Shown one piece after another: positions 24,814 through 33,637 of a DNA stretch of 64,000 bases. The notes under the pieces are model-generated. The model worked only from the letters and a program-made list of their open reading frames with translations. It made no database searches and had not been told where the DNA came from. The stretch spans positions 406,110-470,109 of the forward strand of contig JALJOM010000003.1 in assembly GCA_024304885.1 (NCBI GenBank). Direction: 5' to 3'. The translations under genes were made by a program, and so were the position numbers. This DNA comes from Beijerinckiaceae bacterium (GTDB lineage Bacteria > Pseudomonadota > Alphaproteobacteria > Rhizobiales > Beijerinckiaceae). Numbering within the stretch: the stretch's first letter is position 1; each line of letters begins with the position of its first letter.

Positions 24814-26121
24814 TCACCTTTCCCGGGCCGAGCCGCTCGACGGCCGGCCCTCGTCCGAGATCGTCTCTGCGAGAATCCGGAGAGCGAGGTCGCGATCGTC
24901 GGGAAACCCGGCCTCGGCCCAGCATGCCTCCACTCGCCTCAGGACGAGGCCGACGGCGGGCCCGCTCGCGACACCACATGCCAATATATCCGCGCCCGTG
25001 ACGGCCAGGCGCGGGATCGGCGTCTCCTCGGCGAAGGCGCGGGCCTCGTTCCAAGCCTCGGCGCAAGGATCGAGCACATCCGCTTCCGCCAGCACGAGCG
25101 CGTCGCAGGTGGCTTGCCGACCATAGCGGTAAAGGAGTCTGCGCAAGCCGAGACGATCCGGCGGCGCCTTTGTCCCATGCAGCGCGATCGAGGCCGCCGC
25201 GGCGCCTTCGAGCCGGCGGTGCTCGGCATTCGAGAGCCGAAGCCGCTCGCGAAGCCGGTCCGCGTCCTCGCCGACGAGCACGCAGAGGGCCGCGAGCCGC
25301 AGCAGCGGGTCCGGCGGTTGCGCGGCTTCGATCTCGGTGACACGACGGAGGCGGGCCGGGTTCGGCACGGACCCGAGTAGCGGGCCGAGCAGCCCCGCTT
25401 CGCTCATGACCTCGACGACGTCCACGGTGCGCCGCGCGACGAGGAGCTTGCGCAGCTCGGCATGGATGCGCTCGGGCGAGAGGCGGGCGAGGCCGCCCTG
25501 CTCGCGCAGCGCGGCGAGGAGCCCGGCGGGGTCGAGCGTGCCTTCCCCATAGGCTGCGGAGAACCGGAAGAAGCGCAGGATCCTGAGATAGTCCTCGCGG
25601 ATGCGCTGCGACGGCTCGCCGATGAAGCGCACGCGCCGATCGGCGAGGTCCGCGAGGCCGCCGACATAGTCGTGGAGCGCCCCGTCGTGGCCGAGATAGA
25701 GCGCGTTGATCGTGAAATCGCGCCGCGCGGCGTCCGCCGCGAAATCGCGGCCGAACCGCACCGTGGCATGGCGGCCGTCGGTGTCGATGTCCTCGCGGAG
25801 CGTCGTGACCTCGAAGCCCCGCCCGCCCACGACGAGCGTCACCGTCCCGTGCGCGAAGCCGGTCGGGACCGCCCGAAGCCCGGCGGCCTCCGCCCGCGCG
25901 ACGACAGTCTCGGGCGGAAGCGTCGTCGCGAGGTCGATCTCGTGGACCGGCCGGCCGAGCAGGGCGTCGCGCACGGCGCCGCCGACGATCCTCGTCTCGT
26001 CCGTGCCGTCGTCGAGCGCCGCGAAAATCCGAGCGAGGCCCTCGTCACGCAGGAGGGCCGCGACCGCGGGAGGCGCGACGACGGGAGGCGGCAGTGCATG
26101 CGCCACCGCCGGGGCGCTCAC
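24814..26121 (-). CDS. cca: CCA-adding enzyme (tRNA nucleotidyltransferase)
   Basis: 435 residues. Class II poly(A) polymerase-like enzyme that builds or repairs the CCA end of tRNA. The catalytic head shows RIVGGAVRDALLGRPVHEIDLA (about 41-62, with the GGxVRD and DxD-like motif) and RRDFTINALY. The nucleotide-recognition helix region reads IREDYLRILRFFRFSA. I place the start at GTG 26121, which overlaps the upstream stop as GTGA, because there is no upstream ATG in the family region. It is last in a four-gene alphaproteobacterial set with DUF1285, CoA pyrophosphatase and a small membrane protein. Confidence 0.93.
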   Translation of the reverse strand: MSAPAVAHALPPPVVAPPAVAALLRDEGLARIFAALDDGTDETRIVGGAVRDALLGRPVHEIDLATTLPPETVVARAEAAGLRAVPTGFAHGTVTLVVGGRGFEVTTLREDIDTDGRHATVRFGRDFAADAARRDFTINALYLGHDGALHDYVGGLADLADRRVRFIGEPSQRIREDYLRILRFFRFSAAYGEGTLDPAGLLAALREQGGLARLSPERIHAELRKLLVARRTVDVVEVMSEAGLLGPLLGSVPNPARLRRVTEIEAAQPPDPLLRLAALCVLVGEDADRLRERLRLSNAEHRRLEGAAAASIALHGTKAPPDRLGLRRLLYRYGRQATCDALVLAEADVLDPCAEAWNEARAFAEETPIPRLAVTGADILACGVASGPAVGLVLRRVEACWAEAGFPDDRDLALRILAETISDEGRPSSGSARER

Positions 26122-26378
26122 TGCATGCGCCCGGGAACGAGCTTGCCGTTCTCGATATGGGCCGGCACATAGCCGCCGGAATGGCGCTCGGCAAAGACGC
26201 CGAGGAGAAGCATCCCGACCGCGGCGATCACGAGGCCGATCAGCCCGAGCGTGGAGAGCGCCCCGCGCGACCAATGGTCCGCCGCGAGGGGATAGCGCCG
26301 ACGCAGGCCGAGATAGAGCCCGTAGGCCAGGAAGGGCGAGAGAAAGAACGCCAAAGGCTCGAGGACAGCGCGCCACAT
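26118..26378 (-). CDS. Small membrane protein (DUF6111-like)
   Basis: 86 residues, starting MWRAVLEPLAFF. Two hydrophobic segments (LAFFLSPFLAYGLYLGL, about 8-24, and STLGLIGLVIAAVGMLLLGVF, about 41-61) flank an Arg-rich cytoplasmic loop. The tail contains HSGGYVPAHIENGKLVPG, the mark of this family. Function is unknown. It lies between the CoA pyrophosphatase and cca genes, as in many alphaproteobacteria. I discard an ATG at 26405 because it falls inside a palindromic repeat. Confidence 0.82.
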   Translation of the reverse strand: MWRAVLEPLAFFLSPFLAYGLYLGLRRRYPLAADHWSRGALSTLGLIGLVIAAVGMLLLGVFAERHSGGYVPAHIENGKLVPGRMQ

Positions 26379-26382
26379 GGGA

Positions 26383-26461
26383 GCATTTTCCAGCGAAGTG
26401 GACATCGGTTCGCATTTCGATGTCGCTGTTGCGAAACATCGCCAGCGAGCTGCGAAAATGC
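26383..26461. repeat. Dispersed palindromic repeat, type B, longer variant
   Basis: Arms GCATTTTC (26383-26390) and GAAAATGC (26454-26461) enclose CAGCGAAGTGGACATCGGTT, the family core. An extra ~30 bases (ATTTCGATGTCGCTGTTGCG and following) separate the core from the right arm, itself with ATTTCGATGT/ACATCG complementarity. It lies between two genes of one operon, so it is transcribed. Confidence 0.7.
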
Positions 26462-26507
26462 GACAGGACGAGAAGATCGACGGGCTTCCGTTGCGGGAGA
26501 TACCTGC

Positions 26508-27131
26508 CTAGCCATAGAGCCTTTCGTACAGGTTGCGCAGGATTCCCGCCGTCACGCCCCAAATATAGCGCTCGCCATAGGGCATCGCATAGAAGGCGCG
26601 CATCTCGCCGTCCATCTCGCGCTCGACGAGCGTGTGGTTCTCGGCATTCATGAGGAAGGCGAAGGGGACCTCGAACGCGTCCTCGACCTCGTGAGGATCG
26701 AGCGCGAGCGCGAAAGGGGGGGCGACCTTCGCGACGACGGGGACGATCCGGAACCCCGTGCCGGTCACATAGGCGCCGAGGACGCCGAGCGGCTCGATAT
26801 GACCGGGGTCGAGCCCGATCTCCTCGCGCGCCTCGCGCAGCGCCGCGGCGATCGCATTCTCGTCCGTTCCCTCGATGCGTCCGCCCGGAAAGGCGATCTG
26901 GCCGGAATGGACTCGGAGCGCGGACGAGCGGCGGGTGAGCAGGACCCTCACCTCGCCTGGATGGGCGACGAGCCCGACGAGGACCGCCGCCGGCCGAGGC
27001 GGGGCACCGAGCCGCGCCGGATCGAAGCCCTCGGCGATCTCGGCGGCCGTTGCGCAGGATAGCCGCGCCCGAACCGCAGCGAAGACCCGAGCCGGGGCGA
27101 ACGGCTCGTCGGCGAGATCAGGGACCGGCAT
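26508..27131 (-). CDS. Nudix CoA pyrophosphatase (NudL-like)
   Basis: 207 residues. Cleaves CoA or related nucleotides to 3',5'-ADP and phosphopantetheine. The CoA-pyrophosphatase signature ahead of the Nudix box (TRRSSALRVHSGQIAFPGG, about 66-84) and the Nudix box itself (ALREAREEIGL, about 96-106) are intact. It starts inside the end of the DUF1285 gene (14-bp overlap). Confidence 0.9.
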   Translation of the reverse strand: MPVPDLADEPFAPARVFAAVRARLSCATAAEIAEGFDPARLGAPPRPAAVLVGLVAHPGEVRVLLTRRSSALRVHSGQIAFPGGRIEGTDENAIAAALREAREEIGLDPGHIEPLGVLGAYVTGTGFRIVPVVAKVAPPFALALDPHEVEDAFEVPFAFLMNAENHTLVEREMDGEMRAFYAMPYGERYIWGVTAGILRNLYERLYG

Positions 27132-27723
27132 CGGCGGTCTCCGCTGTGGCCGCAGCGATGGGGAAGAAGGTGCCCGCGGAGACGATTCCGAGCCAGGACC
27201 CGCCCTCGTGCTCGTGCAGGGTAGCCCGCGCCACGAGATCGAACGTAAGCGCGCGGGTGACGCGGGCGAGGAGGTTTCCGCGCACGAGGACATAGGGCAC
27301 GAGGCCGCCGGCGTCGCCTGTCTCGAAGCTCAAGGGATGCTCCGCATCGATCCTCACGCTGTCCCCGACATTGGTGCGAAACCAGAGGCTCGGCGCCGTG
27401 GGCTCGCCCGTGACCGCCATCTCGACGGCGAGGAACGGCACGTCCTCGACGACGATGCCCACGCGCTCGACGGGCGTGACGAGCTCGTAGCGCGCGCCGG
27501 CCTTGCGCAGGATGGTCGAGAAGAGCCGTACCAGCGCGGGCCGCTGGATCGCGCTCCCCTTGTAGTACCATGTCCCGTCGCGGGCGATCCTCATGTCGAT
27601 GGCGCCGCAATCGGGCGGGTTCCAGCTGTCGACCGGCGGCAGCGGCCGTTCGACGCCGTCCGCCCCGAAAGGATCCGCGACGGCTCCGGCGAGGCTTTCG
27701 AGGGAAGGGCGCGCACCGATCAT
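27118..27723 (-). CDS. DUF1285 family protein
   Basis: 201 residues. Family blocks: IARDGTWYYKGSAIQRPALVRLF, YELVTPVERVGIVVEDVPF and LWFRTNVGDSVRIDAEHP. No signal or membrane segment, and biochemical role unknown. It heads the group DUF1285 / CoA pyrophosphatase / small membrane protein / cca and overlaps the second gene by 14 bp, so the four are probably one operon. Confidence 0.9.
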   Translation of the reverse strand: MIGARPSLESLAGAVADPFGADGVERPLPPVDSWNPPDCGAIDMRIARDGTWYYKGSAIQRPALVRLFSTILRKAGARYELVTPVERVGIVVEDVPFLAVEMAVTGEPTAPSLWFRTNVGDSVRIDAEHPLSFETGDAGGLVPYVLVRGNLLARVTRALTFDLVARATLHEHEGGSWLGIVSAGTFFPIAAATAETADAGP

Positions 27724-27833
27724 GCCTGCTCGCTGTCTTCTGTCCGGAACATAGCTCGAGATCGGTTGGGGTCCACAGCTCGCGCGACGGGACCTCGCGG
27801 ACTTGTGTCTCGCTGTCGGGGAAGTGCGGTGCC

Positions 27834-28379
27834 CTACTGCCGCTGCAGCCGCTTCAGCTCGGCGTCGATGAGCATATTCGCAATCGACATGCGCCGCGCG
27901 GCGCGAGGGCGTTTCGCCGGCGGGCAGCGATCCGGGTGGTTCTTCCGCGCGAACTCGCGCCGGAGCTCGAGAAGCTCGGCCTTGCCGAGGGCGCGGCCGA
28001 GTCCCAGCTCTTCTGCGATCACCTCGTTCTCGGATTTCGGCAGGCTCCGTGGAAGCGGCTGCGGTGCGACGGGTGGCGGCTCGTCGGGCAATGGCCGCTC
28101 GGCTGCCTCCTGGGCATAGGCCGCAGCGGCATGCGCGTCCGGAACTTCGCTGGCCCGCAGCCTTCGCCAAGGGAAGCCGGGCAGGAGGCGTGCGAGGCGG
28201 GTCCCCGACCGTGCAGGGGAGCTTACGGGACTTGGGGCAGTCTCGGCAGCGCCGGCCGACGGCCGGTCGTCTGCGGGGTCCGGGTGGCCCCGCGTGGACG
28301 GTTCAGGCGCCTGCGCGCGCTCGAGCTCTGCCAAGACCTCGGCAAAGTCCGCAGGCTTTCTCCGAGTCCAGAGTATCAT
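27834..28379 (-). CDS. J-domain-like protein
   Basis: 181 residues. A Pro/Ala-rich N-terminal half with low complexity precedes a compact C-terminal helical domain (about 118-181) with KAELLELRREFARKNHPDRC, which contains the HPD tripeptide of DnaJ J-domains between two helices. Probably stimulates a DnaK-type chaperone. Start is ATG 28379 (MILWTRRKPADF); a GTG 15 codons upstream is possible. It is transcribed away from the phosphopantetheinyl transferase gene. Confidence 0.72.
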   Translation of the reverse strand: MILWTRRKPADFAEVLAELERAQAPEPSTRGHPDPADDRPSAGAAETAPSPVSSPARSGTRLARLLPGFPWRRLRASEVPDAHAAAAYAQEAAERPLPDEPPPVAPQPLPRSLPKSENEVIAEELGLGRALGKAELLELRREFARKNHPDRCPPAKRPRAARRMSIANMLIDAELKRLQRQ

Positions 28380-28485
28380 GGCGGCAATCGGCGTGCGACA
28401 AGACGGCCGGAAGGCTAGCACCACGCCCTTGAATCGGCGTTAATCCGATCAGCACATCTCGACCGGTCCGAGGACCTCGAACACC

Positions 28486-29193
28486 ATGCCCGAGTCGCCG
28501 ACCTCGCCGGGCGCGCCCTTCTCGTGGCGCGAGCTCTCGACGCGCCACGACGGCGTGACGCTGCGGCTCCTCGACGTAGCGGCGGAGGCGCCCGGCGCAT
28601 CCGAGGTCCTCGCGGCCCTCTCGGTCGAGGAGCAGGCGCGGGCGGCGCGGTTCCGGAGCGAAGCGGACCGGTTGCGCTTCGCGCTGACGCGCGCCGCCCT
28701 ACGCTCCTTGCTCGGCGCGGCGACGGGCCGCGCGCCCGAAGCTCTCGTCCTCACGATGGGGCCGCACGGTAAGCCCTGCCTCGCGAACGCGGACGGGCCC
28801 TTCTTCAATGTCTCGCATTCCGGGTCGCTCGGGCTGATCGGGATCTCGCGCCAGCGCCCGATCGGCGTCGATATCGAATGGACCCGCGACATCTCCGACA
28901 TGCACGGGATCGCCGAGGCCTATTTCAGCGCCCGCGAGCATCGTGCGCTCGTCGCGCTGGCGCCGGGCGAGCAGAAGCGCGCCTTCTTTGCGATCTGGAC
29001 CGGGAAGGAAGCGCTTCTGAAAGCCCTGGGGACGGGCATCGGCGAAGGCTTGCAGGAATTTTCCGTCGCACCGAAGGCAGAGGCCTATTCCGTCCTGCCG
29101 GAGACGCAAAGCTTCGCAAGGCGCCTCGCCGGAGCTTCGCTCGAAAGGCTCGAGGTCCCCGAAAATTATGCCGCGGCCTTCGCCCTCGTGTGA
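28486..29193 (+). CDS. 4'-phosphopantetheinyl transferase, Sfp type
   Basis: 235 residues. Transfers phosphopantetheine from CoA to a carrier-protein serine. The Mg2+/CoA motifs are intact: FNVSHSGSLGLIGI (about 107-120), IGVDIEW (about 126-132) and FFAIWTGKEALLKALGTG (about 167-184). Sfp-type enzymes serve secondary-metabolite synthases or act as the main enzyme when AcpS is absent; no polyketide or peptide synthetase lies in this window. It ends 18 bp before the stop of the convergent YodC-like gene. Confidence 0.92.
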   Translation: MPESPTSPGAPFSWRELSTRHDGVTLRLLDVAAEAPGASEVLAALSVEEQARAARFRSEADRLRFALTRAALRSLLGAATGRAPEALVLTMGPHGKPCLANADGPFFNVSHSGSLGLIGISRQRPIGVDIEWTRDISDMHGIAEAYFSAREHRALVALAPGEQKRAFFAIWTGKEALLKALGTGIGEGLQEFSVAPKAEAYSVLPETQSFARRLAGASLERLEVPENYAAAFALV

Positions 29194-29211
29194 ACCAAAG
29201 GCGCAGCACCC

Positions 29212-29448
29212 TCAGTCGTCATCGTCATCGTCGTCGTCATCATCGTCATCGTCGAGATCGTCGTCCGAGAGCTCGAGGCAGATCGCGGGAACGACAGCGG
29301 TCTTCACCTCGTCCGCCATGTCGGCATACCACAGGCAGTGCACGCCGTCGCTCTTCACCGCGACGACCGTCATGGAAGGCCCTCCGGATTTCAGCTTCAC
29401 GACGTCGCCCGGCTCGAAGGGAAAGGGGGCTGAAGCGTCTTCGGTCAT
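29212..29448 (-). CDS. YodC-like (DUF2158) protein with poly-aspartate tail
   Basis: 78 residues. The compact SH3-like DUF2158 fold is seen as FEPGDVVKLKSGGPSMTVVA (about 11-30) and VHCLWYAD (about 36-43). The C-terminus is an almost pure acidic tail: LELSDDDL followed by 13 Asp, encoded by a GAC/GAT trinucleotide run. I start at MTEDASA because AAGGT lies upstream; the preceding open frame is 19 codons longer. The tail is repeat-encoded and may vary in length between strains. Confidence 0.78.
   Translation of the reverse strand: MTEDASAPFPFEPGDVVKLKSGGPSMTVVAVKSDGVHCLWYADMADEVKTAVVPAICLELSDDDLDDDDDDDDDDDDD
29215..29260. repeat. Trinucleotide run coding poly-Asp
   Basis: An interrupted run of GTC and ATC on the plus strand (Asp codons on the minus strand), at the very end of the YodC-like gene. 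The mixture of GAC and GAT makes it less slippage-prone than a pure run. Confidence 0.8.
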
Positions 29449-29547
29449 GGATCTACCTTCCTCGAGGGGGGAATCGCTCCCGTTCGACCGGGCAGCATTA
29501 GACACGGCCCGTGACAGATATGTTTCATAACCTCGGGTGCACAGAAG

Positions 29548-30444
29548 TCACGGCCATTTCACGACGGGCGGGAGCGACGATAGGATCGCCTCGACATTGC
29601 CGCCGGTCTTCAGCCCGAAGATCGTGCCGCGATCATAGAGCAGGTTGAACTCGACGTAGCGGCCGCGCCGCACGAGTTGCTCGTCGCGGTCGGCCTCCGT
29701 CCAGGGCGAGCCGAAGTTGCGGCGGACGAGCTCCGGATAGATCGACAGGAAGGCCTCGCCCACGGCGCGGGTGAAGGCGAAGAGCGCAAAGAACCGCGCC
29801 TCGTCCTCGGCCGGGCAGTCGAGATAATCGTAGAAGATTCCCCCGATGCCGCGCGGCTCGCCCCGGTGCTTCAGGAAGAAATATTCGTCGCACCAGGCCT
29901 TGAAGCGGGCATAGTCGGCGACGCCCGCATGCGGAGTGCAGGCGCGCTCCATCGCGGCATGGAAGTCTTTGGCGTCGGGGTCGGTCTGCACCCTGCGCCG
30001 GTCGAGAAGGGGCGTGAGATCGGCGCCGCCGCCGAACCAGGCCTTCGTCGTCTCGACGAAGCGCGTGTTCATGTGGACGGTCGGCACATTCGGGTTCCAG
30101 GGGTGGGCGATGAGCGAGATCCCCGAGGCCCAGAACCTCGGATCGGCCTCGGCGCCGGGAATTTGGCCCGCGAACTCGGCCGGGAAGGTCCCGAACACGG
30201 TCGAGGTATGGACGGCCATCTTCTCGAAGACGCGGCCGGAGAGAACCGCCATGCGGCCCCCGCCGCCCTCCGTCCGCTGCCATGGGGTCACGGTGAAGCG
30301 GCCGGCTGCGGCGGAGGCGTCCGCGAAAGGACCCTGGCTTTCGGTCTCGAGCGCCTCGCAAGCGGCGACGATCCGCTCTTGCAGCGCCTCGAACCAGGCG
30401 CGGGTCTTGGTCTTTCGGGGGTCGGAAGCGTGATCGTCGGGCAT
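29548..30444 (-). CDS. hemF: Oxygen-dependent coproporphyrinogen III oxidase
   Basis: 298 residues. Decarboxylates coproporphyrinogen III to protoporphyrinogen IX in heme synthesis. Family blocks: [55 protein letters not shown] and the C-terminal [24 protein letters not shown]. Length matches HemF. Start MPDDHAS is preferred to a start nine codons earlier. It is monocistronic and divergent from the tacA-tacT module. Confidence 0.96.
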   Translation of the reverse strand: MPDDHASDPRKTKTRAWFEALQERIVAACEALETESQGPFADASAAAGRFTVTPWQRTEGGGGRMAVLSGRVFEKMAVHTSTVFGTFPAEFAGQIPGAEADPRFWASGISLIAHPWNPNVPTVHMNTRFVETTKAWFGGGADLTPLLDRRRVQTDPDAKDFHAAMERACTPHAGVADYARFKAWCDEYFFLKHRGEPRGIGGIFYDYLDCPAEDEARFFALFAFTRAVGEAFLSIYPELVRRNFGSPWTEADRDEQLVRRGRYVEFNLLYDRGTIFGLKTGGNVEAILSSLPPVVKWP

Positions 30445-30592
30445 GGTGGTGTTCCGGAGCGGGCGTCGCACCCTCGTTACCCCAGGAACACGGATTCGGC
30501 TTGCGCCAAATCAAGGCGCTCCGGCCGAGGCTTTCGTGGCGTATCCCTCGCGACCTTTTTCGAGGCGACCTAACGTTCGCTGGGGCGCGGGG

Positions 30593-30626
30593 TTGAAAAC
30601 TCGGCGCCGTATGCTATTGTCATACG
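30593..30626 (+). promoter_or_regulatory. Promoter and operator of the tacA-tacT module
   Basis: TTGAAA (30593-30598) and TATTGT (30615-30620) are 16 bp apart. The palindrome CGTATG (30608-30613) / CATACG (30621-30626) spans the -10 element and ends one base before the tacA ATG. This is a likely autorepression site for the ribbon-helix-helix antitoxin. Confidence 0.6.
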
Positions 30627-30627
30627 C

Positions 30628-30906
30628 ATGTCGAACCCATCGAGTACGACCTCGATCCTGAGCGTTCGGGTCAGCCCCGACGAACGCAGCCTCCTCGAAG
30701 CGGCGGCAGAGCAGGCGCACACCAATCTCAGCGACTTCGTGCGCCGAAAGGCCCTCGAAGCCGCCGAGATCGAGGTGCTGGGCCGTACCGTCGTCACCAT
30801 TCCGGCCGAGGATTGGGAAGCCTTCGAGGGTTGGATCAACCGCCCGGCCGAGGTGATCCCTGGCCTCGCCGATCTCGCGCATCGCACTCCCTCCTGGGAA
30901 AAGTGA
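30628..30906 (+). CDS. tacA: DUF1778 / TacA-type antitoxin
   Basis: 92 residues. Ribbon-helix-helix N-terminus (TSILSVRVSPDERSLLEAAA, about 8-27) and a helix with NLSDFVRRKALEAAE, as in DUF1778 antitoxins. A C-terminal toxin-neutralising tail follows (IPAEDWEAFEGWINRPAE, typical of the family). Represses its own operon and blocks the acetyltransferase toxin encoded three bases downstream. The upstream palindrome is the probable operator. Confidence 0.92.
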   Translation: MSNPSSTTSILSVRVSPDERSLLEAAAEQAHTNLSDFVRRKALEAAEIEVLGRTVVTIPAEDWEAFEGWINRPAEVIPGLADLAHRTPSWEK

Positions 30907-30909
30907 CTT

Positions 30910-31434
30910 GTGGCGGTCATGCCGCCGCGTCCTCTCGCCGAGAGCGACGATCGCATTCTCTTCGATTGCGGGCGGGAGTCCCTCAATCTCTGGTTCCGCC
31001 GTCACGCCTGGGCCAATCATGTGAGCGGAGCTTCACGGGTCTCCGTCCTCACCGATGCTGCATCGGGAAAAATAGTCGGATACGTCACGTTGAGCGCCGC
31101 GCAGATCGAGCGCGCCTTTCTTCCGCAACCACAGCAACGCAACCGCCCCGATCCGCTGCCCGTGACGCTGCTCGGCCAGCTCGCGGTGGACAAGGAGTAT
31201 CAGGGACAAGGGCACGCCACGTCCTTGCTGATGTTTGCACTGAGGACGGCGCTACGCGCTGCAAAGAGCGTCGGCAGCATCGGGGTCGTCATGCATCCGC
31301 TCTACGACAATGTGCGTGGCTTCTACGCACGATGGGGTTTTCGCGACCTGCCCTTCGATCCGCGCCGGGCCATGCTGGTTCGCACGATCGATCTCGAGCG
31401 GGTTTTCGGAAGCGAGATCGAGACTCGCGCGTAG
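30910..31434 (+). CDS. tacT: GNAT acetyltransferase toxin, TacT/AtaT type
   Basis: 174 residues. Acetylates the amino group of charged tRNA in known members, stopping translation. GNAT features: LGQLAVDKEYQGQGHATSLLM (acetyl-CoA loop, about 80-100) and the catalytic-region Tyr in NVRGFYARWGFRDLP (about 134-148). The first part, F-CGRESLNLWFRRHAW, matches the family N-terminus. GTG 30910 is the start closest to tacA; ATG 30919 is an alternative. Confidence 0.9.
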   Translation: MAVMPPRPLAESDDRILFDCGRESLNLWFRRHAWANHVSGASRVSVLTDAASGKIVGYVTLSAAQIERAFLPQPQQRNRPDPLPVTLLGQLAVDKEYQGQGHATSLLMFALRTALRAAKSVGSIGVVMHPLYDNVRGFYARWGFRDLPFDPRRAMLVRTIDLERVFGSEIETRA

Positions 31435-31454
31435 CCGACGGCAAAGCCGTCGAG

Positions 31455-31613
31455 GTCTCCTGTCGCGCTTGGTCGATGTCGGCAAGGCGATCCTGCGCGA
31501 CTACATCAATACGACCAAGGGCTCGGGAAGCTCATTGAGGTGACCGGCACCGAGACGAAGAGCCTGAAGCGGATGCTCGGCCCGCGCGGCTCTTATGAGG
31601 TTATTCCGTAAAA
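31455..31613 (+). pseudogene. Remnant of a HigA/relB-like DNA-binding antitoxin
   Basis: Two short frames together resemble the C-terminal part of antitoxins with the pattern LRDYINAT...KSLMRMLGPKG. They are VGKAILRDYINTTKG in one frame (about 31473-31520) and KLIEVTGTETKSLKRMLGPRGS in another (about 31525-31600). The first ~40 residues and the helix-turn-helix end are missing and a frameshift separates the parts. It lies directly after the TacT toxin gene. Confidence 0.55.
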
Positions 31614-31689
31614 CATCGTTGGATTCTTGGCCGTCAACCCGGATCGGGCGTTGCATCTGAGGGCGGCGCATCCGCTGGCGGCCTGAAAA

Positions 31690-31729
31690 AAAAGACGGCT
31701 CGCGCAGGATCATGCGCGAGCCGTCTTTT
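31690..31729 (-). terminator. Bidirectional intrinsic terminator behind ftsZ
   Basis: Perfect 16-bp arms AAAAGACGGCTCGCGC (31690-31705) and GCGCGAGCCGTCTTTT (31714-31729) with an 8-base loop. On the minus strand the stem is followed by a run of T's (the A-run 31686-31693 on the plus strand), on the plus strand by TCCGTTTTA. It ends the ftsZ transcript and can also stop readthrough from the toxin module. Confidence 0.92.
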
Positions 31730-31813
31730 CCGTTTTACTTTGCCGATTCGACGGGCCTGCTTGCTCTCGTGCCCCCACGCACGGTCGATGGGGTATTGCC
31801 CGCTTCGTGCTCC

Positions 31814-33526
31814 TCAGCTCGACTGGCGGCGCAGGAACGCCGGGATCTCGAGCTGGTCCTCCTCGATGGTCCGCACCGGATAGGCCGCCGGCCGGGCGTG
31901 GGTCTCCGTCGCCCGGGCGGGCTGCGGCGCGGCCGGATAGGACCGCGGCTTGCCGGCATATTCGACATGAACCGGGCCCGGCGCCTGCGGCCGCTGCGGT
32001 GCGGGGGCGAATCTCTCGCGTCCATCCGGATGCGGGCCGGGTTCCTCGTGACGGCTCGCCCCGAAGGAGGCGAGGCGCTCGAGCAGCGAGCGGCGCTGCT
32101 TGGCCTCGGGGTGCTGCTGCGGGGCCTCGCCGCGACGGGCGCGGAGCTGGTTCTGGCCGGGCAGCGGCAAATCGTCGATCTGCGGCATGCGCTGGCGCCG
32201 GATCGGCTGCTCGGGCGGCCCCGGAATGAAGGGACCCTGCTCGTAATAGTCGCCGTGCTGAGGCTCGCGCGGCGCGCCCTCGGCATAGGAGTGGTGGGTG
32301 TCCGCAAAGCTTTCCTGCGCGACGGCGCCTTGCTCGCTCCGCCCGCCCTGGACCGCATAGGGCTGCGCCGGGGCCTGCGGCACCCGCTTGTCGTGGCGCG
32401 CCTCCCGGCGCGCATCGAGCTGCTCCACGCCGAAGCCGTCGCCGCCGGCGAGGTAGGCGGCTTGGGCGGTGTCGATCGGCCGCGTCGCGGTCTGGGCCCT
32501 GAGCCGGTTCGCGACCTCGGTGATCCGCGATTCGGCCGCGGTGAGCTCCTGGATGTTCGGCGGCTGGTCGATGCCCGTCGCCACCACGGAGACCCGCACG
32601 ATTCCGTCGAGGCTCGCATCGAAGGTCGCGCCGAGGATGATATTGGCGTCCTCGTCGACCTCCTGGCGGATCCGGCCGGCCGCCTCGTCCACCTCGTAGA
32701 GGGTGAGGTCGTTGCCGCCCGTGATCGAGATGAGGAGCCCCCGCGCACCCTTCATCGACACCTCGTCGAGCAGCGGGTTGGCGATCGCGGCCTCGGCGGC
32801 CATCATCGCGCGCTTGTCGCCCGAGGCCTCGCCCGTCCCCATCATCGCCTTGCCCATCTCGCGCATGATCGCGCGCACGTCGGCGAAGTCGAGGTTGATG
32901 AGGCCTTCCTTCACCATGAGATCGGTGATGCAGGCGACGCCCGAGTAGAGCACCTGGTCGGCCATGGCGAAGGCGTCCGCGAAGGTCGTCTTCTCGTTGG
33001 CGATGCGGAACAGGTTCTGGTTCGGGATGATGATCAGCGTATCGACCGCCTTCTGCAGCTCGGTGATGCCCATCTCGGCGACGCGCATGCGGCGGGCACC
33101 CTCGAACTGGAAGGGCTTCGTCACCACGCCGACGGTGAGGATCCCCATGTCGCGCGCGGCCCGCGCGATGACCGGCGCCGCGCCGGTGCCGGTGCCGCCG
33201 CCCATGCCGGCGGTGACGAAGACCATGTGGGCGCCGGAGAGATGATCCCTAATCTCCTCGATCGCTTCCTCCGCCGCCGCGCGGCCGACCTCGGGCTGCG
33301 ATCCGGCGCCGAGCCCCTCGGTCACCTGGAGGCCCATCTGGATGATCCGCTCGGCCTTCGACGAGGTCAGAGCCTGCGCATCGGTATTGGCGACGATGAA
33401 CTCGACGCCGATCAGGCCCGAGACGATCATGTTGTTGACCGCATTGCCGCCGGCGCCGCCGACCCCGCATACCATGATGTGCGGCTTGAGTTCCCTGAGC
33501 TCTGGTGCCTTGAGATTGATCGTCAT
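31814..33526 (-). CDS. ftsZ: Cell division protein FtsZ
   Basis: 570 residues. Tubulin-like GTPase that forms the division ring. The GTP-binding signature GGGTGTG is at about 109-115; [13 protein letters not shown] near 21-33 and NTDAQAL near 48 are also intact. The globular part ends near residue 320. A long Pro/Gln/Arg-rich linker of ~230 residues follows, then the conserved C-terminal peptide EIPAFLRRQ that binds FtsA and other partners. A long linker is typical of alphaproteobacteria. Start is ATG 33526 (MTINLKAPE). It lies 111 nt downstream of ftsA. Confidence 0.97.
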   Translation of the reverse strand: MTINLKAPELRELKPHIMVCGVGGAGGNAVNNMIVSGLIGVEFIVANTDAQALTSSKAERIIQMGLQVTEGLGAGSQPEVGRAAAEEAIEEIRDHLSGAHMVFVTAGMGGGTGTGAAPVIARAARDMGILTVGVVTKPFQFEGARRMRVAEMGITELQKAVDTLIIIPNQNLFRIANEKTTFADAFAMADQVLYSGVACITDLMVKEGLINLDFADVRAIMREMGKAMMGTGEASGDKRAMMAAEAAIANPLLDEVSMKGARGLLISITGGNDLTLYEVDEAAGRIRQEVDEDANIILGATFDASLDGIVRVSVVATGIDQPPNIQELTAAESRITEVANRLRAQTATRPIDTAQAAYLAGGDGFGVEQLDARREARHDKRVPQAPAQPYAVQGGRSEQGAVAQESFADTHHSYAEGAPREPQHGDYYEQGPFIPGPPEQPIRRQRMPQIDDLPLPGQNQLRARRGEAPQQHPEAKQRRSLLERLASFGASRHEEPGPHPDGRERFAPAPQRPQAPGPVHVEYAGKPRSYPAAPQPARATETHARPAAYPVRTIEEDQLEIPAFLRRQSS

Positions 33527-33637
33527 CGTCTGGCCTCTCGACGTCGGAGCGCCGTCGAGGGGCGCTCGTTGCTTCCTGCTACGTTTTGCTCCTTGCACCG
33601 CACGAGGCCGCCGCGCCTCGTCTCGATGCACGAACCC

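Larger units (their letters stand above)
31435..31813. other. Gap between tacT and ftsZ
   Basis: 379 nt holding the antitoxin remnant (31455-31613), a short unassigned stretch (31614-31680), the bidirectional terminator (31690-31729) and 84 nt of ftsZ 3' untranslated sequence. The lpxC gene that usually follows ftsZ in Rhizobiales is absent. Confidence 0.6.

Noticed and set aside
26379-26405. An earlier start for the small membrane protein.
   Set aside because: It falls in a palindromic repeat; MWRAVLEP is the family start.
30813-31538. A 241-residue frame across tacA and tacT in another phase.
   Set aside because: Both toxin and antitoxin are recognisable in their own frames. The alternative is Arg/Ser-rich shadow.
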